Source: an uncultured Caulobacteraceae bacterium (GTDB taxonomy: Bacteria; Pseudomonadota; Alphaproteobacteria; Caulobacterales; Aquidulcibacteraceae). From it: 36,201 nt of DNA. Position numbers and translations under genes: made by a program. The first letter of the stretch is position 1, and every line of letters begins with the position of its first letter. The stretch is taken from assembly GCA_902826145.1 (NCBI GenBank), contig CADEDT010000014.1, positions 1-36,201 of the forward strand, read 5' to 3'. The notes beneath the pieces are model-generated. The model was not told the DNA's origin. It worked only from the letters and a program-made list of their open reading frames with translations, and searched no databases. Shown piece by piece: positions 23,831-31,755 of this stretch.

Positions 23831-25293
23831 AGGCGCCAGTGATTGACGCCCTCTGCGTCGGTGGTGGCCTTCCCGACTGACCCGACCGGTTCGAGAGCGC
23901 CATCCGTGAGAAACGCGATCAGTTCCGAATCTTCGCGTGGCACATAGGCGAGGAAACGTTCGCCGTTCGGCGTCTTACCGACGATCACGCCGCTCTTTGC
24001 TGCACCGTCGCGATCGTAGAAGACAGTATAGTTGTCGATCTCTCCCACGCCGGAATACGTGTCAAGCAGTGGCGGCGGCGGAGGGCGCGAGGCATCAGCC
24101 TCAGCTTGCACGCTCGGATCCTGCGGCCCTTGTGAGGCGATCGATGGATCGCGCGAAATAATAATGCTGTGGCTCGTCGTAGCGAAGCCGCCATTGCCGA
24201 AGAGCAGGCCGTGCGTGCCGTTGGAACGGAGTGCCTCTGCCATCGAAGCGACGGCGTGGCTCATATAGTTGCCAACTGGACCGCCGCCGAAGGTGAGGCC
24301 GCCGAACACTGTCATCGGCTTGTCGAGCGGCCAGTCGATGATGCGGCGCGCCAGCTTCGGCATAACCGGGAAGCACGAGTAGAGTTCGACGTGATCGAGA
24401 TCGGCACTGGTCAGGTCGTTGAATGCCAGCGCGCTGCGCAGACTCGCTTCGAGGCTGAGCGAGCGGTCGACGCGATCGCGAGCTAGCACGTCGCCTGGTT
24501 CGCGCGCTGCGGCGCCGCGTCCGATGTAGACGAGCCGTGCTTCGGGAATCCCGGCTTTTCTGGCGCGTGCGAGGCTCGTCACGATGAATGCCGCGCCCTG
24601 GTTCACGGAAGCGTTGGCGACCATCAGTTTCGTGTAGGGAAACGCGATCGGGCGATTGGTCGGTGAGACCTCCAGAATTTGCTCCGCCGAAACGGCGTTG
24701 CGCAGCCACGCATTGGGATTGCCTGCCGCAACTTGCGAAAGCCCCGCCCAAATCTCTGCGCTCTCGCGTTGCGCTTCCGCGAGCGTCTGGCCCCAGGCGG
24801 CGCGGCAGGCGTTCTCGTAGAACGGGTACACATCGGTGGGCGCGACGATGCCGTAGCGGGCGCGTCCTTCACGCGTAGCGCGCGCTGCGGACTCTCGCAC
24901 CGCATCGCGCTTGCCGCCGGCGGCTCGTTTGGCAGCCGTGCGCAGCGCTTCGCCGCCCGCTACGGCGCAAATCTCGGCCTCGCCTGAGGCAATGCGGTTG
25001 GCGGCCTGGTTCAGCAGCGCGACGGGGCTGTCGCCCATCGGATAACGCGTTTGCGCGCAGTGGCGCGGTGCGATGTGCAGCATCTGCGCCAACGGAGCCG
25101 AGGCGTCCGCGAACTCGGGGAATGAGAGTTGAGCCACAACATCGAGCGCATCGATCCAATTGAGCCATCCACCGCTGGCGTCCGCATCAGCGTTGCGCAG
25201 CGCCGCGGCCATCAACTCAACGGAGTTCAGCCGCTCTTCGCGGTCGTTGATCTGGCCGACGCCGACGATGACCGGGATTTTGCTCTCGTCCAT
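23827..25293 (-). CDS. thiolase-like protein (acetyl-CoA acetyltransferase family), no nucleophilic Cys seen
   Basis: A 488-residue thiolase-fold protein. It opens [15 protein letters not shown], then shows the inner [32 protein letters not shown] and the C-terminal [16 protein letters not shown], typical of the SCP2-thiolase-like acetyltransferase group. The Cys that starts catalysis in true thiolases has no clear equivalent: the corresponding stretch reads [15 protein letters not shown]. Residues about 405-488 form an extra C-terminal part with a Pro-rich linker, like related proteins that have an OB-like tail. The ATG that opens MDESKIPV is chosen. It is divergent from a nitronate monooxygenase gene (27-base gap), suggesting a joint role in a catabolic pathway, unproven. 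Confidence 0.8.
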   Translation of the reverse strand: MDESKIPVIVGVGQINDREERLNSVELMAAALRNADADASGGWLNWIDALDVVAQLSFPEFADASAPLAQMLHIAPRHCAQTRYPMGDSPVALLNQAANRIASGEAEICAVAGGEALRTAAKRAAGGKRDAVRESAARATREGRARYGIVAPTDVYPFYENACRAAWGQTLAEAQRESAEIWAGLSQVAAGNPNAWLRNAVSAEQILEVSPTNRPIAFPYTKLMVANASVNQGAAFIVTSLARARKAGIPEARLVYIGRGAAAREPGDVLARDRVDRSLSLEASLRSALAFNDLTSADLDHVELYSCFPVMPKLARRIIDWPLDKPMTVFGGLTFGGGPVGNYMSHAVASMAEALRSNGTHGLLFGNGGFATTSHSIIISRDPSIASQGPQDPSVQAEADASRPPPPPLLDTYSGVGEIDNYTVFYDRDGAAKSGVIVGKTPNGERFLAYVPREDSELIAFLTDGALEPVGSVGKATTDAEGVNHWRL

Positions 25294-25320
25294 TGGCTCC
25301 GCCGCGCTATGCTTGGAGCC

Positions 25321-26463
25321 ATGATGCATACGCCCATCTGCCAGCGTCTAGGCATAGAGTTTCCACTGTTCGCGTTTTCGCACTGTCGCGATGTCGTAGC
25401 GGCAGTCTCGAAAGCGGGCGGCATGGGCGTACTGGGTGTTGCCGGCTATTCGACTGATCGTCTTAGGCAGGAGCTTGATTGGATCGAGGCGCATGCTGGC
25501 GGCAAGCCGTATGGCGTCGATCTCATCGTGCCGAACAAATACGAGGGCAAGGGCGAGGCGCCGAACGTCGACAAGCTCTTGTCAGGGCTGCCGCAAGAGC
25601 ATTTGGCGTTCACGCACCGCATCCTCGCCGAACACGGCATCGACGCGTCGGGGTTCGAAGATCAGCGCAGGAACGGATCTGGCTTCGCCAGCAATCTAGC
25701 CGACCAAGGCGCGTCATCGCTTGAAGTCGCGTTTCAGTATCCGATCAAGCTGATCGCCAACGCGCTGGGCACCCCGCCGCCTCTGATGATCGAGATGGGC
25801 AAGAAGCATGGCGTCGCCGTTGCTGCTCTCGTCGGCGCGAAGGAGCATGCGCTCGCTCAAGCTGCCGCTGGTGTCGACATCATTATCGCGGCCGGCACCG
25901 AGGCTGGCGGGCATTGCGGTGAAGTGACGACGATGGTGTTGGTGCCTGAAGTCGTTGAAGCGCTGCGTGCCGCCGGCGCCAACGTGCCTGTGCTTGCGGC
26001 GGGTGGCATCGTCACTGGCGCGCAGATGGCGGCGACGATGGCGATGGGTGCAGCGGGCGCCTGGTGTGGCTCGGTGTGGCTGACGACGCCGGAGGCCGAG
26101 ACGAGCGACGTAGTCAAGAAGAAGCTGCTCGCCGCTACTTCGCGCGACACGGTTCGCTCCAAGTCGCGCACCGGAAAGCCCTCGCGGCAGCTGCGCTCGC
26201 CTTGGACCGACGCGTGGGAAGCGGACGGCGCGCCGAAGCCGTTGCCGATGCCGCTGCAGACGTTCGTGTCCGAACCGCCGCTTCGGCTGATCGACAAGCT
26301 GGCCGATGGCGGCCACACCGGCGCGGAGGAGCTTGCGACCTACTGGGTTGGCCAGGGTGTAGGGCTGATGAACGAGCCGCTTTCGGCGGGCGCGGTCGTG
26401 CAGCAGTTCAAGGAAGACTATGTGCGCGCTTACGAGCGCCTTGCAGCGGCGATCGGCGCTTAG
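25321..26463 (+). CDS. nitronate monooxygenase / NAD(P)H-dependent flavin oxidoreductase-like
   Basis: A 380-residue FMN TIM-barrel protein of the 2-nitropropane dioxygenase family, which oxidises nitronates. Seen: MHTPICQRLGIEFPLFAF at the start, VAAVSKAGGMGVLGVAG, the flavin-binding IIAAGTEAGGHCGEVTTM with the conserved His, VLAAGGIVTGAQMAATMAMGAAG, and a late GQGVGLMNEPLSAG. A GGAG stretch lies before the ATG at 25321/25324; both starts are possible. The open frame runs further upstream but over the divergent thiolase-like gene. The substrate is not clear from sequence. The pairing with the thiolase-like gene may indicate a shared pathway. Confidence 0.9.
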   Translation: MMHTPICQRLGIEFPLFAFSHCRDVVAAVSKAGGMGVLGVAGYSTDRLRQELDWIEAHAGGKPYGVDLIVPNKYEGKGEAPNVDKLLSGLPQEHLAFTHRILAEHGIDASGFEDQRRNGSGFASNLADQGASSLEVAFQYPIKLIANALGTPPPLMIEMGKKHGVAVAALVGAKEHALAQAAAGVDIIIAAGTEAGGHCGEVTTMVLVPEVVEALRAAGANVPVLAAGGIVTGAQMAATMAMGAAGAWCGSVWLTTPEAETSDVVKKKLLAATSRDTVRSKSRTGKPSRQLRSPWTDAWEADGAPKPLPMPLQTFVSEPPLRLIDKLADGGHTGAEELATYWVGQGVGLMNEPLSAGAVVQQFKEDYVRAYERLAAAIGA

Positions 26464-26993
26464 CGCGCGTCGTTGTCGGCGCGCAGCGGGCCGTTCCAGA
26501 CCTTCGAGATGCGAACATCGACTTCCGGGCCGAGGTTGAACCAGGCCAGACGATCGCGGGACGCGTCGATCACGACAAAGCGGTCGCCGCGTTCAAGCGT
26601 TTGCGAGAGCGTGTTGCGAATGACGCCCGAGGTGAAGCGCGTGCGCACCAGCCAAAGCCCGGGGCCAAGATCGCAGACAAAACCCATGCTCTCGAGGGCG
26701 GCCATAAAGGCCATCCACGAGCCTGAGAAAATCTCAGCGTGAACGAAGACGTTCGCGGCCTCTTCGGCATCGTTGGCGTTCGCCGGCTTGCGCAGACCGC
26801 GCAGCGCCATGACACGGCGCGCTTCGGTCCAATCCGTTTTGCCGTTAGCGGAAACCAAAGTAGTCGGACGAACGCGACCTTCGGCGAGGAAGGTGGCCAT
26901 CTGTTCGATTGAATACGGGCCAAAGGCGCGGCCGCGGATCTGCACCCACCATTTGGCGGTGGTGGCGGATTTTAAAGTGGCGACGTCGCTCAC
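26460..26993 (-). CDS. GYF_2 domain protein
   Basis: A 177-residue soluble protein with an N-terminal GYF_2/DUF4339-type domain (WWVQIRGRAFGPYSIEQM ... ADVNWTEA-like TDWTEARRVM), about residues 15-58, which usually binds a partner protein. The C-terminal 110 residues include AEIFSGSWMAFMAALESMGF and a strand-rich RTRFTSGVIRNTLSQTL; no family is recognised. The GTG at 26993 is supported by GGAG eight bases upstream, which lies in a hairpin. It follows the PilZ gene on the same strand (94-base gap) and overlaps the convergent monooxygenase end by four bases. Confidence 0.8.
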   Translation of the reverse strand: MSDVATLKSATTAKWWVQIRGRAFGPYSIEQMATFLAEGRVRPTTLVSANGKTDWTEARRVMALRGLRKPANANDAEEAANVFVHAEIFSGSWMAFMAALESMGFVCDLGPGLWLVRTRFTSGVIRNTLSQTLERGDRFVVIDASRDRLAWFNLGPEVDVRISKVWNGPLRADNDAR

Positions 26994-27000
26994 GGGTCTG

Positions 27001-27047
27001 CTCCGTTTCAAGACGGAGAGGCGGTTCGCGTCTCCGGCGAAACCGGA
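27001..27047 (-). promoter_or_regulatory. tandem hairpins before the GYF_2 gene, one covering its ribosome site
   Basis: Two perfect stems: CTCCGT/ACGGAG with a six-base loop (27001-27018) and TCCGG/CCGGA with a CGAAA loop (27033-27047). On the minus strand the ACGGAG arm contains the GGAG that serves the GTG at 26993, so folding would hide the ribosome-binding site. No T-run follows, so neither is a classical terminator for the upstream PilZ gene. Confidence 0.45.
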
Positions 27048-27087
27048 CGCGTGCAATCGCTATGCCGGAGTGTTCAGTAAGGTCTTG

Positions 27088-27702
27088 TTAGCCGTGTTTG
27101 CGTGGTTCGAGGTCGATGGCGAAGCCGCCTTCGATCAAACGCGCGACGCGGCCGTAGACGTTGCCGGCCCGTACCCACACACCAATGAGCGGCGGCGGTC
27201 GCTTGCTCTTTATAGTTATGCCGGCGAGCGAGAAGTCGACGACCTCGCCTTCGTAGGCTTCGCCCGTCTCGAACTGCAGCTTGATCAGTTTCTGGTCGTC
27301 CGCGATAGCCGGGCGGATCGGTTCGTTGATGCCGAGATCGCGGTTAACCGCGAGGGTGAGCTGCTCGGCCATTTTCTCGCGCTTGTGCGCCGTGAAATCA
27401 AAAATAACGGCGACTTCGCCCTCACCACATTTCCTTGCGACATGGCCGGAGACGCGGCCGAAGCCATCAAGGTAAATGACGACGCGTTCGCCCACTTGCG
27501 GCAGGATGGGCGCTACGATGCGTATGTCGCCAGGCGAGATGTCGGCTGTACGGCAATCATGCTCGCGTCCAAGCGAGTCGAGCATGCGCCCTGTGACTTC
27601 CACCGGCATGCGGCGGAAACGGCGGCGCTCTCGGATGCCCACTGAAGCCGCGGTGAGGCGGCGGGCGGCGGCGGCAAGATCGATTTTCGGGGCAGCTGAC
27701 AT
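27088..27702 (-). CDS. double PilZ-domain protein
   Basis: A 204-residue protein with two PilZ-like domains, which bind cyclic di-GMP. Domain 1 (about 24-115) has the RxxxR site in RERRRFRRMPVE (R27/R31) but its second motif reads DISPGD (the last position is Asp instead of Gly). Domain 2 (about 135-200) has DFSLAG (D156, S158, G161), a proper second motif, but no clear RxxxR. The two halves of a binding site are thus split between domains. GGGAGC lies just before the ATG at 27702. It is followed by the GYF_2 gene. Target is unknown; motility, adhesion or cell-cycle control is usual for the family. Confidence 0.85.
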   Translation of the reverse strand: MSAAPKIDLAAAARRLTAASVGIRERRRFRRMPVEVTGRMLDSLGREHDCRTADISPGDIRIVAPILPQVGERVVIYLDGFGRVSGHVARKCGEGEVAVIFDFTAHKREKMAEQLTLAVNRDLGINEPIRPAIADDQKLIKLQFETGEAYEGEVVDFSLAGITIKSKRPPPLIGVWVRAGNVYGRVARLIEGGFAIDLEPRKHG

Positions 27703-27823
27703 GCTCCCAGTAATGCACCGTTCACCGTAAACGTTTGCTTAAGCTTTGACGGCGGGGCAGGGCTTGGCGCCGGGCGCGGGGGCGCGCAAAGGTTCCGGCA
27801 ACATATAAAGAGGGACGGAAACC

Positions 27824-29494
27824 GTGGCGGACACTCAAGGCGGCGGCAGGTTTGATTTTGTGATCGTGGGCGCCGGTTCGGCTGGCTGCGTACTGGCGAG
27901 CCGGCTCAGCGAAGACCCCAGCATCACCGTCGCTTTGCTGGAAGCGGGTGGTCACAACGACAAACTGCTGGTGAATATGCCGGCGGGCGCGAGCCAGCTC
28001 TTCAACAACAAGAACGACACAAACTGGGCGTTCGACACCGTGGCGCAAGAGGCGCTCGGCGGACGCCGGCTGTTTCAGCCGCGCGGTCGTGGTTGGGGCG
28101 GCTCCTCTTCGATCAACGCCATGATGTATATTCGCGGCCACGCGCGCGACTACGATCAATGGCGCCAAACCGGCCTCACTGGTTGGGGTTATGCGGACGT
28201 GCTGCCGTACTTCAAGCGCTCCCAAAACAACGAAAACGGTGGCGATGCGTGGAACGGCGAAGGCGGGCCGTTGCACGTATCGCCCAGCCCTCCCGGCTAC
28301 CCGTTACAGAAGGTCTTCATCCAAGCGGCGGTTCAGGCGGGCTATCCGCAAACACGCGACTTCAACGGCTATCAACAGGAAGGCGCGGGCCCTTACAGCC
28401 TAACCATCAAAGACGGAAAACGCTGGTCGACCGCGAACGCGTATTTGCGTCCGGTCTTGAGCGCGCGTCCGAACCTGACAGTCATTTCCAACGCGCATGC
28501 AGGACGAGTGATCGTCGAGAACGGCGTGGCGGTGGGCGTCGAGTATTCCGCAGGTCCGGGCAAGCCCGTGCAGAGCGTTTACGCGAACCGCGAAGTGATC
28601 CTCAGCGCAGGCGCGTTTCAGTCTCCCCAATTGCTGCTGCTCTCGGGAATTGGGCCAGCCGATGAGTTGAAGAAGCTCGATATCCCTGTTGTCGTCGACT
28701 CACCGGATGTCGGAAGCAATTTGCAGGATCACATCGACTGCGGCGTGCTATATGGCTGCACCAAGCCGATCACGCTCTATTCGCTGCTGAAGGGCCATCG
28801 TCAGCCGATGGTCGGCATCGAGTACATGCTGCGCGGCACCGGCCACGGTCGCACCATTCATTTGCATTCCGGCGCGTTCCTGAAGACGCGCGGTGAACTC
28901 GATCGCCCGGACGTGCAAATACACTTCGTCAACGCGCTGATGCGCGATCACGGGCGCGTCAAAGCCGAAAGCGATGGATTTACGATCCACACCTGTCCGT
29001 TGCGGCCCGATAGCCGCGGCACGGTGAAGCTCGCTTCGCGCAACCCCTTCGAGTCTCCGCTCATAGATCCGCGCTATTTGACTGAGCCGAACGACATCCG
29101 CTGCATGCGCGATAGCATCCGCATGATCCGGGACATCGTCGCGCAGCATGCGTTCGACAATTATCGCGGCGACGAGATCGCGCCCGGCGCGCATATGCGC
29201 ACCGATAGCGAACTGGACGCATGGATCCGCCAGACCGCCGAGACGCTCTACCATCCGGTCGGCACGGTTCGCATGGGCGCTGATGAAAAGGCGCCGGTGG
29301 ACGGCGATCTTCGTGTGCGCGGTGTCAGCGGCTTGCGCGTGATCGACGCATCGGTAATGCCCACGCTTATCGGCGGCAACACCAATGCGCCGACGATCAT
29401 GATCGCAGAGAAGCTCTCCGATAAGCTGCGTGGCAAGCCGTTCTTGCCGGCGCAGGACGCGCCGATCGCTGAAGACGAGAAGGTCGCGGTGTGA
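27824..29494 (+). CDS. GMC-family FAD oxidoreductase
   Basis: A 556-residue flavoprotein of the glucose-methanol-choline family, similar to choline or alcohol dehydrogenases. The FAD dinucleotide loop is DFVIVGAGSAGCVLASRL (about 12-27), followed by the PRGRGWGGSSSINAM motif and a C-terminal active-site pair: H477 in YHPVGTVRMG and N521 in the GGNTNAPTIM motif. Length is normal. The GTG at 27824 is preceded by GAGGGACGG. Its TGA overlaps the GTG of the next gene. The substrate cannot be told from sequence; an aliphatic or aromatic alcohol is likely. Confidence 0.93.
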   Translation: MADTQGGGRFDFVIVGAGSAGCVLASRLSEDPSITVALLEAGGHNDKLLVNMPAGASQLFNNKNDTNWAFDTVAQEALGGRRLFQPRGRGWGGSSSINAMMYIRGHARDYDQWRQTGLTGWGYADVLPYFKRSQNNENGGDAWNGEGGPLHVSPSPPGYPLQKVFIQAAVQAGYPQTRDFNGYQQEGAGPYSLTIKDGKRWSTANAYLRPVLSARPNLTVISNAHAGRVIVENGVAVGVEYSAGPGKPVQSVYANREVILSAGAFQSPQLLLLSGIGPADELKKLDIPVVVDSPDVGSNLQDHIDCGVLYGCTKPITLYSLLKGHRQPMVGIEYMLRGTGHGRTIHLHSGAFLKTRGELDRPDVQIHFVNALMRDHGRVKAESDGFTIHTCPLRPDSRGTVKLASRNPFESPLIDPRYLTEPNDIRCMRDSIRMIRDIVAQHAFDNYRGDEIAPGAHMRTDSELDAWIRQTAETLYHPVGTVRMGADEKAPVDGDLRVRGVSGLRVIDASVMPTLIGGNTNAPTIMIAEKLSDKLRGKPFLPAQDAPIAEDEKVAV

Positions 29495-30126
29495 CGAAGC
29501 TTGCGCGGCCAATCGCGGCGCTTGGCGCCCTGATTGGGATATTCGGCCTCGTGCTGCAGTACATCCTGCTCTACGGCGACATGGCTGCGGATGGGGCCTC
29601 GCCCCTTGCCATAACGTGGCGCTTCTTCTCGTGGTTCACGCTTCTGACCAACACGTTCGTCACGCTCGTTATGGCGCGGGCGGCGCTGAGACCAGAAGCG
29701 CGCAGCGGGCTTAATGTGCCACGCGTTGAGCTGATGGCGGTCACGTCCATCATGTTCGTTTGCATCGTCTACAATCTGCTGCTTGCCTCGCGCTGGGATC
29801 CGCAGGGCTGGCAGAAGGTGGCCGACGTCGTCGTTCACAACATCGTGCCGTTTGTGTTTCTGGCGTTCTGGTCCGTGCGCCAACACGGAAGCTTGAGCTG
29901 GCGCGATGCAGCGTTCGCGGCGATCTGGCCGCTGGCCTACGCCGTTTACGGGCTCACGCGCGGCGCGTTCGACGGCTTCTACCCGTACTTCTTCATGGAC
30001 CCTACCTCGATCAGCTACGGCCAGATCGCGATCAATCTCGTTGGTCTAGTTGTCGCCTTCATGCTGGGAGCTTTGTTGCTCATCGGCATCAGTCGCGCGC
30101 TCGGGCGCAGACAGCCAAAGATTTGA
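29491..30126 (+). CDS. Pr6Pr-like membrane protein
   Basis: A 211-residue protein with about six membrane segments: PIAALGALIGIFGLVLQYIL, WRFFSWFTLLTNTFVTLVMA, LMAVTSIMFVCIVYNLLLA, VVVHNIVPFVFLAFW, AIWPLAYAVYG and LVGLVVAFMLGALLLIGIS. The FFSWFTLLTN and HNIVPFVFL patterns fit the Pr6Pr (FAR-17a/AIG1-like) family, function unknown. The GTG start overlaps the GMC stop (GTGA), so translation is coupled. The tail is basic (RALGRRQPKI). The pairing may link it to the GMC enzyme, but no evidence shows this. Confidence 0.85.
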   Translation: MTKLARPIAALGALIGIFGLVLQYILLYGDMAADGASPLAITWRFFSWFTLLTNTFVTLVMARAALRPEARSGLNVPRVELMAVTSIMFVCIVYNLLLASRWDPQGWQKVADVVVHNIVPFVFLAFWSVRQHGSLSWRDAAFAAIWPLAYAVYGLTRGAFDGFYPYFFMDPTSISYGQIAINLVGLVVAFMLGALLLIGISRALGRRQPKI

Positions 30127-30131
30127 CATAA

Positions 30132-30172
30132 GAGCGGCTCACGCCAAGCGGCGCATACTCGGGGAGCCGCTC
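30132..30172 (+). promoter_or_regulatory. nested inverted repeat that masks the start of the OmpA-like gene
   Basis: A perfect 9-bp repeat: GAGCGGCTC at 30132-30140 and GAGCCGCTC at 30164-30172, with the second arm ending at the base before the ATG. An inner stem CGCC/GGCG with an AAGC loop lies inside. The second arm includes the GAG of the GGGGAG ribosome site, so the folded mRNA would block initiation. No T-run follows, so it is not a terminator for the gene upstream. Confidence 0.6.
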
Positions 30173-30694
30173 ATGCGCGTTGCATTGCTTGCCATTGCTT
30201 TTCTAGCCGCTTCATTTGCGCCGGCCATGGCGCAAGACAACGACATGGACCGCGCCGAGCGCGAAATGCGTGACGCGATGGCGCCCGCCGCCTCGCAAGG
30301 CGCCGTGGTCGAACGGGTTTCGCCAAACGAAGTGCGCGTACGCATGCCCTCGGACATTACGTTCGATTTCAACCGCGCCGACGTGAAGTATCAGTTCATG
30401 CCGCGCATCGCCGATTTGGCGCGTACGCTGTCACGTTATCCGCGCATGCAGGTGAGCATTATCGGTCATGCCGACGCCATCGGGTCGGATGAATACAATC
30501 ACCGCCTTTCCGAACGACGCGCCTGGTCGGTGAGCGAGGTGCTTTCGCAGTACGGTGTCGATCACTATCGGATCAGAACGTCAGGCATGGGCGAGTGGGA
30601 GCCGATCGCCACGAATTCCACGGACTGGGGCCGCGCGCAAAATCGCCGCGTCGAGATCAGCGTTCGCAACGACAGCGTCGTCTACAAGAAATAG
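30173..30694 (+). CDS. OmpA-family peptidoglycan-associated protein
   Basis: A 173-residue exported protein: signal MRVALLAIAFLAASFAPAMA (cleaved after Ala 20), an acidic linker (DMDRAEREMRDAM) and an OmpA_C domain (about 50-165): SDITFDFNRADVK, VSIIGHADAIGSDEYNHRLS, then RRAWSVSEVLSQYG and NRRVEISV, the peptidoglycan-binding face. The LSxRRA segment is intact. A strong GGGGAG before the ATG is buried in an inverted repeat. There is no membrane barrel, so it should be soluble periplasmic or anchored through its wall contact. The upstream Pr6Pr gene stops 46 bases earlier. Confidence 0.92.
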   Translation: MRVALLAIAFLAASFAPAMAQDNDMDRAEREMRDAMAPAASQGAVVERVSPNEVRVRMPSDITFDFNRADVKYQFMPRIADLARTLSRYPRMQVSIIGHADAIGSDEYNHRLSERRAWSVSEVLSQYGVDHYRIRTSGMGEWEPIATNSTDWGRAQNRRVEISVRNDSVVYKK

Positions 30695-30696
30695 CC

Positions 30697-31158
30697 CTAG
30701 CCGCGCTTGCGCCTTGGTGCTCGCGAGGGCGCGCTCCGTGGCTGCTGGCGAAGCCTGCGCTTGCGCTCAGCGAGCATGCCGCTGAGCTTGGCGGCAAGGC
30801 CTTGGGCGTCGCTTGGCGGCCGGCATTCAGGCAGGCGCGCCGTCAGTTCTGCCGCCGCGTGCGCCTTGCTGTCGATCGATGCAGTGAGGATCACCTCGAT
30901 CTCGGCTCTATGACGGCGGACCCATTGCGCCAGATCAAATCCGCTGCCGCCGCCGGCAAGCTGCGCGTCGCTCACCAGAATGTTGATCTTCGGCCCTGCG
31001 ACCAAGATCGCCTTCGCATCGTCGGCGCTGACTGCTTCGATGACGACGAAATCACACGAGCGCAGATGATCAGCGATCGCAAAGCGCACGATGACATCCG
31101 CCTCGACGAGGAGGATCGTGGTTTTCTTGGATCGGGACGCGGGCTTACGGGCAGGCAT
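30697..31158 (-). CDS. single-domain response regulator with degenerate receiver
   Basis: A 153-residue protein with a basic start (MPARKPASRSKK) and one receiver domain (about 13-128). The probable phosphoacceptor is D64 (LVSDAQLAGG) and the Thr 92 stretch ILTAS is in place, but the acidic pocket reads VEAD (Ala where Asp is expected) and the usual switch Lys is in RLPECRPPS, where Lys is replaced by Arg. It is therefore likely to be phosphorylated poorly or not at all. The C-terminal 25 residues are Arg-rich (RKRRLRQQPRSAPSRAPRRKRG). A second, intact receiver gene diverges from it. Confidence 0.8.
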   Translation of the reverse strand: MPARKPASRSKKTTILLVEADVIVRFAIADHLRSCDFVVIEAVSADDAKAILVAGPKINILVSDAQLAGGGSGFDLAQWVRRHRAEIEVILTASIDSKAHAAAELTARLPECRPPSDAQGLAAKLSGMLAERKRRLRQQPRSAPSRAPRRKRG

Positions 31159-31220
31159 CAGGTTCCATCTTCTGGTGAGCCCCCCGCCTGTAACTTAACG
31201 GCTTGAGAATTTGCCGAGTT

Positions 31221-31260
31221 CCGTAGATTACCGTAGCGCAGGTTTCAGGTGGTGAAACCT
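31221..31260. promoter_or_regulatory. direct repeats and inverted repeat between the two receiver genes
   Basis: Within the 180-base divergent region, CCGTAG occurs at 31221 and again at 31231, exactly ten bases apart (one helix turn). Immediately after, AGGTTTCA (31240-31247), a five-base loop and TGAAACCT (31253-31260) form a perfect 8-bp inverted repeat. Together they look like a regulator-binding region shared by the two genes. Which protein binds is not known. Confidence 0.45.
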
Positions 31261-31338
31261 AGGCGAGGGCGTGTCCGCTTTCGGAACCAAGACTAACTAT
31301 CAGCATTTGTTCACTGCGGTTTCGGCTGTGGAGGGGTG

Positions 31339-31755
31339 ATGAGTCCGGCGGAAGACTTGATGGATGACGCGCATCCCGCCGCGCAACCCGTGGTGTTGCT
31401 GGTCGAGGATGAAGTCCTCATCCGCCTGGCGACGGCCGATCATCTTCGCCTTTGCGGTTTCAAGGTCGTCGAAGCCGGTACGGCGACTGAAGCCCAAGAG
31501 CTGATTTTGGCGGGACTGAAAGTCGATTTGGTATTCTCAGACATCACGATGCCAGGTGGGCTCGATGGCATTGGCCTGGCGAAGTGGTTGGAACAGACAA
31601 CAGCCGACTTGCCTGTGATGCTCGCTTCGGGTGTTCCGCGCGCACTGGATGGCGCCAAGCAATCGTGCCCAAACGTCCGCGCGATCAGCAACAAGCCCTA
31701 CGACGGTGACGAGGTCGTCGCCCAAATCCGAGCGATCCTCGCGGCGCGCCTTTAG
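31339..31755 (+). CDS. single-domain response regulator (intact receiver)
   Basis: A 138-residue receiver-only protein: acidic pair E23/D24 in VVLLVEDEVLIRLATADHL, phosphoacceptor D68 in LVFSDITMPGG, Ser 97 in MLASGVP and the switch Lys 119 in ISNKPYDGDEVV. The RLATADHLR run after the first motif is typical of alphaproteobacterial FixJ-like single receivers. A GGAGG lies just before ATG 31339; a GTG three bases earlier is possible. Paralogue of the degenerate gene at 30697-31158, with which it shares a divergent control region. It has no output domain, so it may act by phosphate transfer or binding. Confidence 0.9.
   Translation: MSPAEDLMDDAHPAAQPVVLLVEDEVLIRLATADHLRLCGFKVVEAGTATEAQELILAGLKVDLVFSDITMPGGLDGIGLAKWLEQTTADLPVMLASGVPRALDGAKQSCPNVRAISNKPYDGDEVVAQIRAILAARL

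Noticed and set aside
26773-27645. Rightward open frame of 290 codons
   Set aside because: Entirely antisense to the PilZ and GYF_2 genes, which show clear family motifs; it is a shadow frame of high-GC coding DNA.
28748-29512. Leftward open frame of 254 codons
   Set aside because: Antisense to the GMC oxidoreductase; no protein motifs, composition rich in Arg, His and Ala as in shadow frames.
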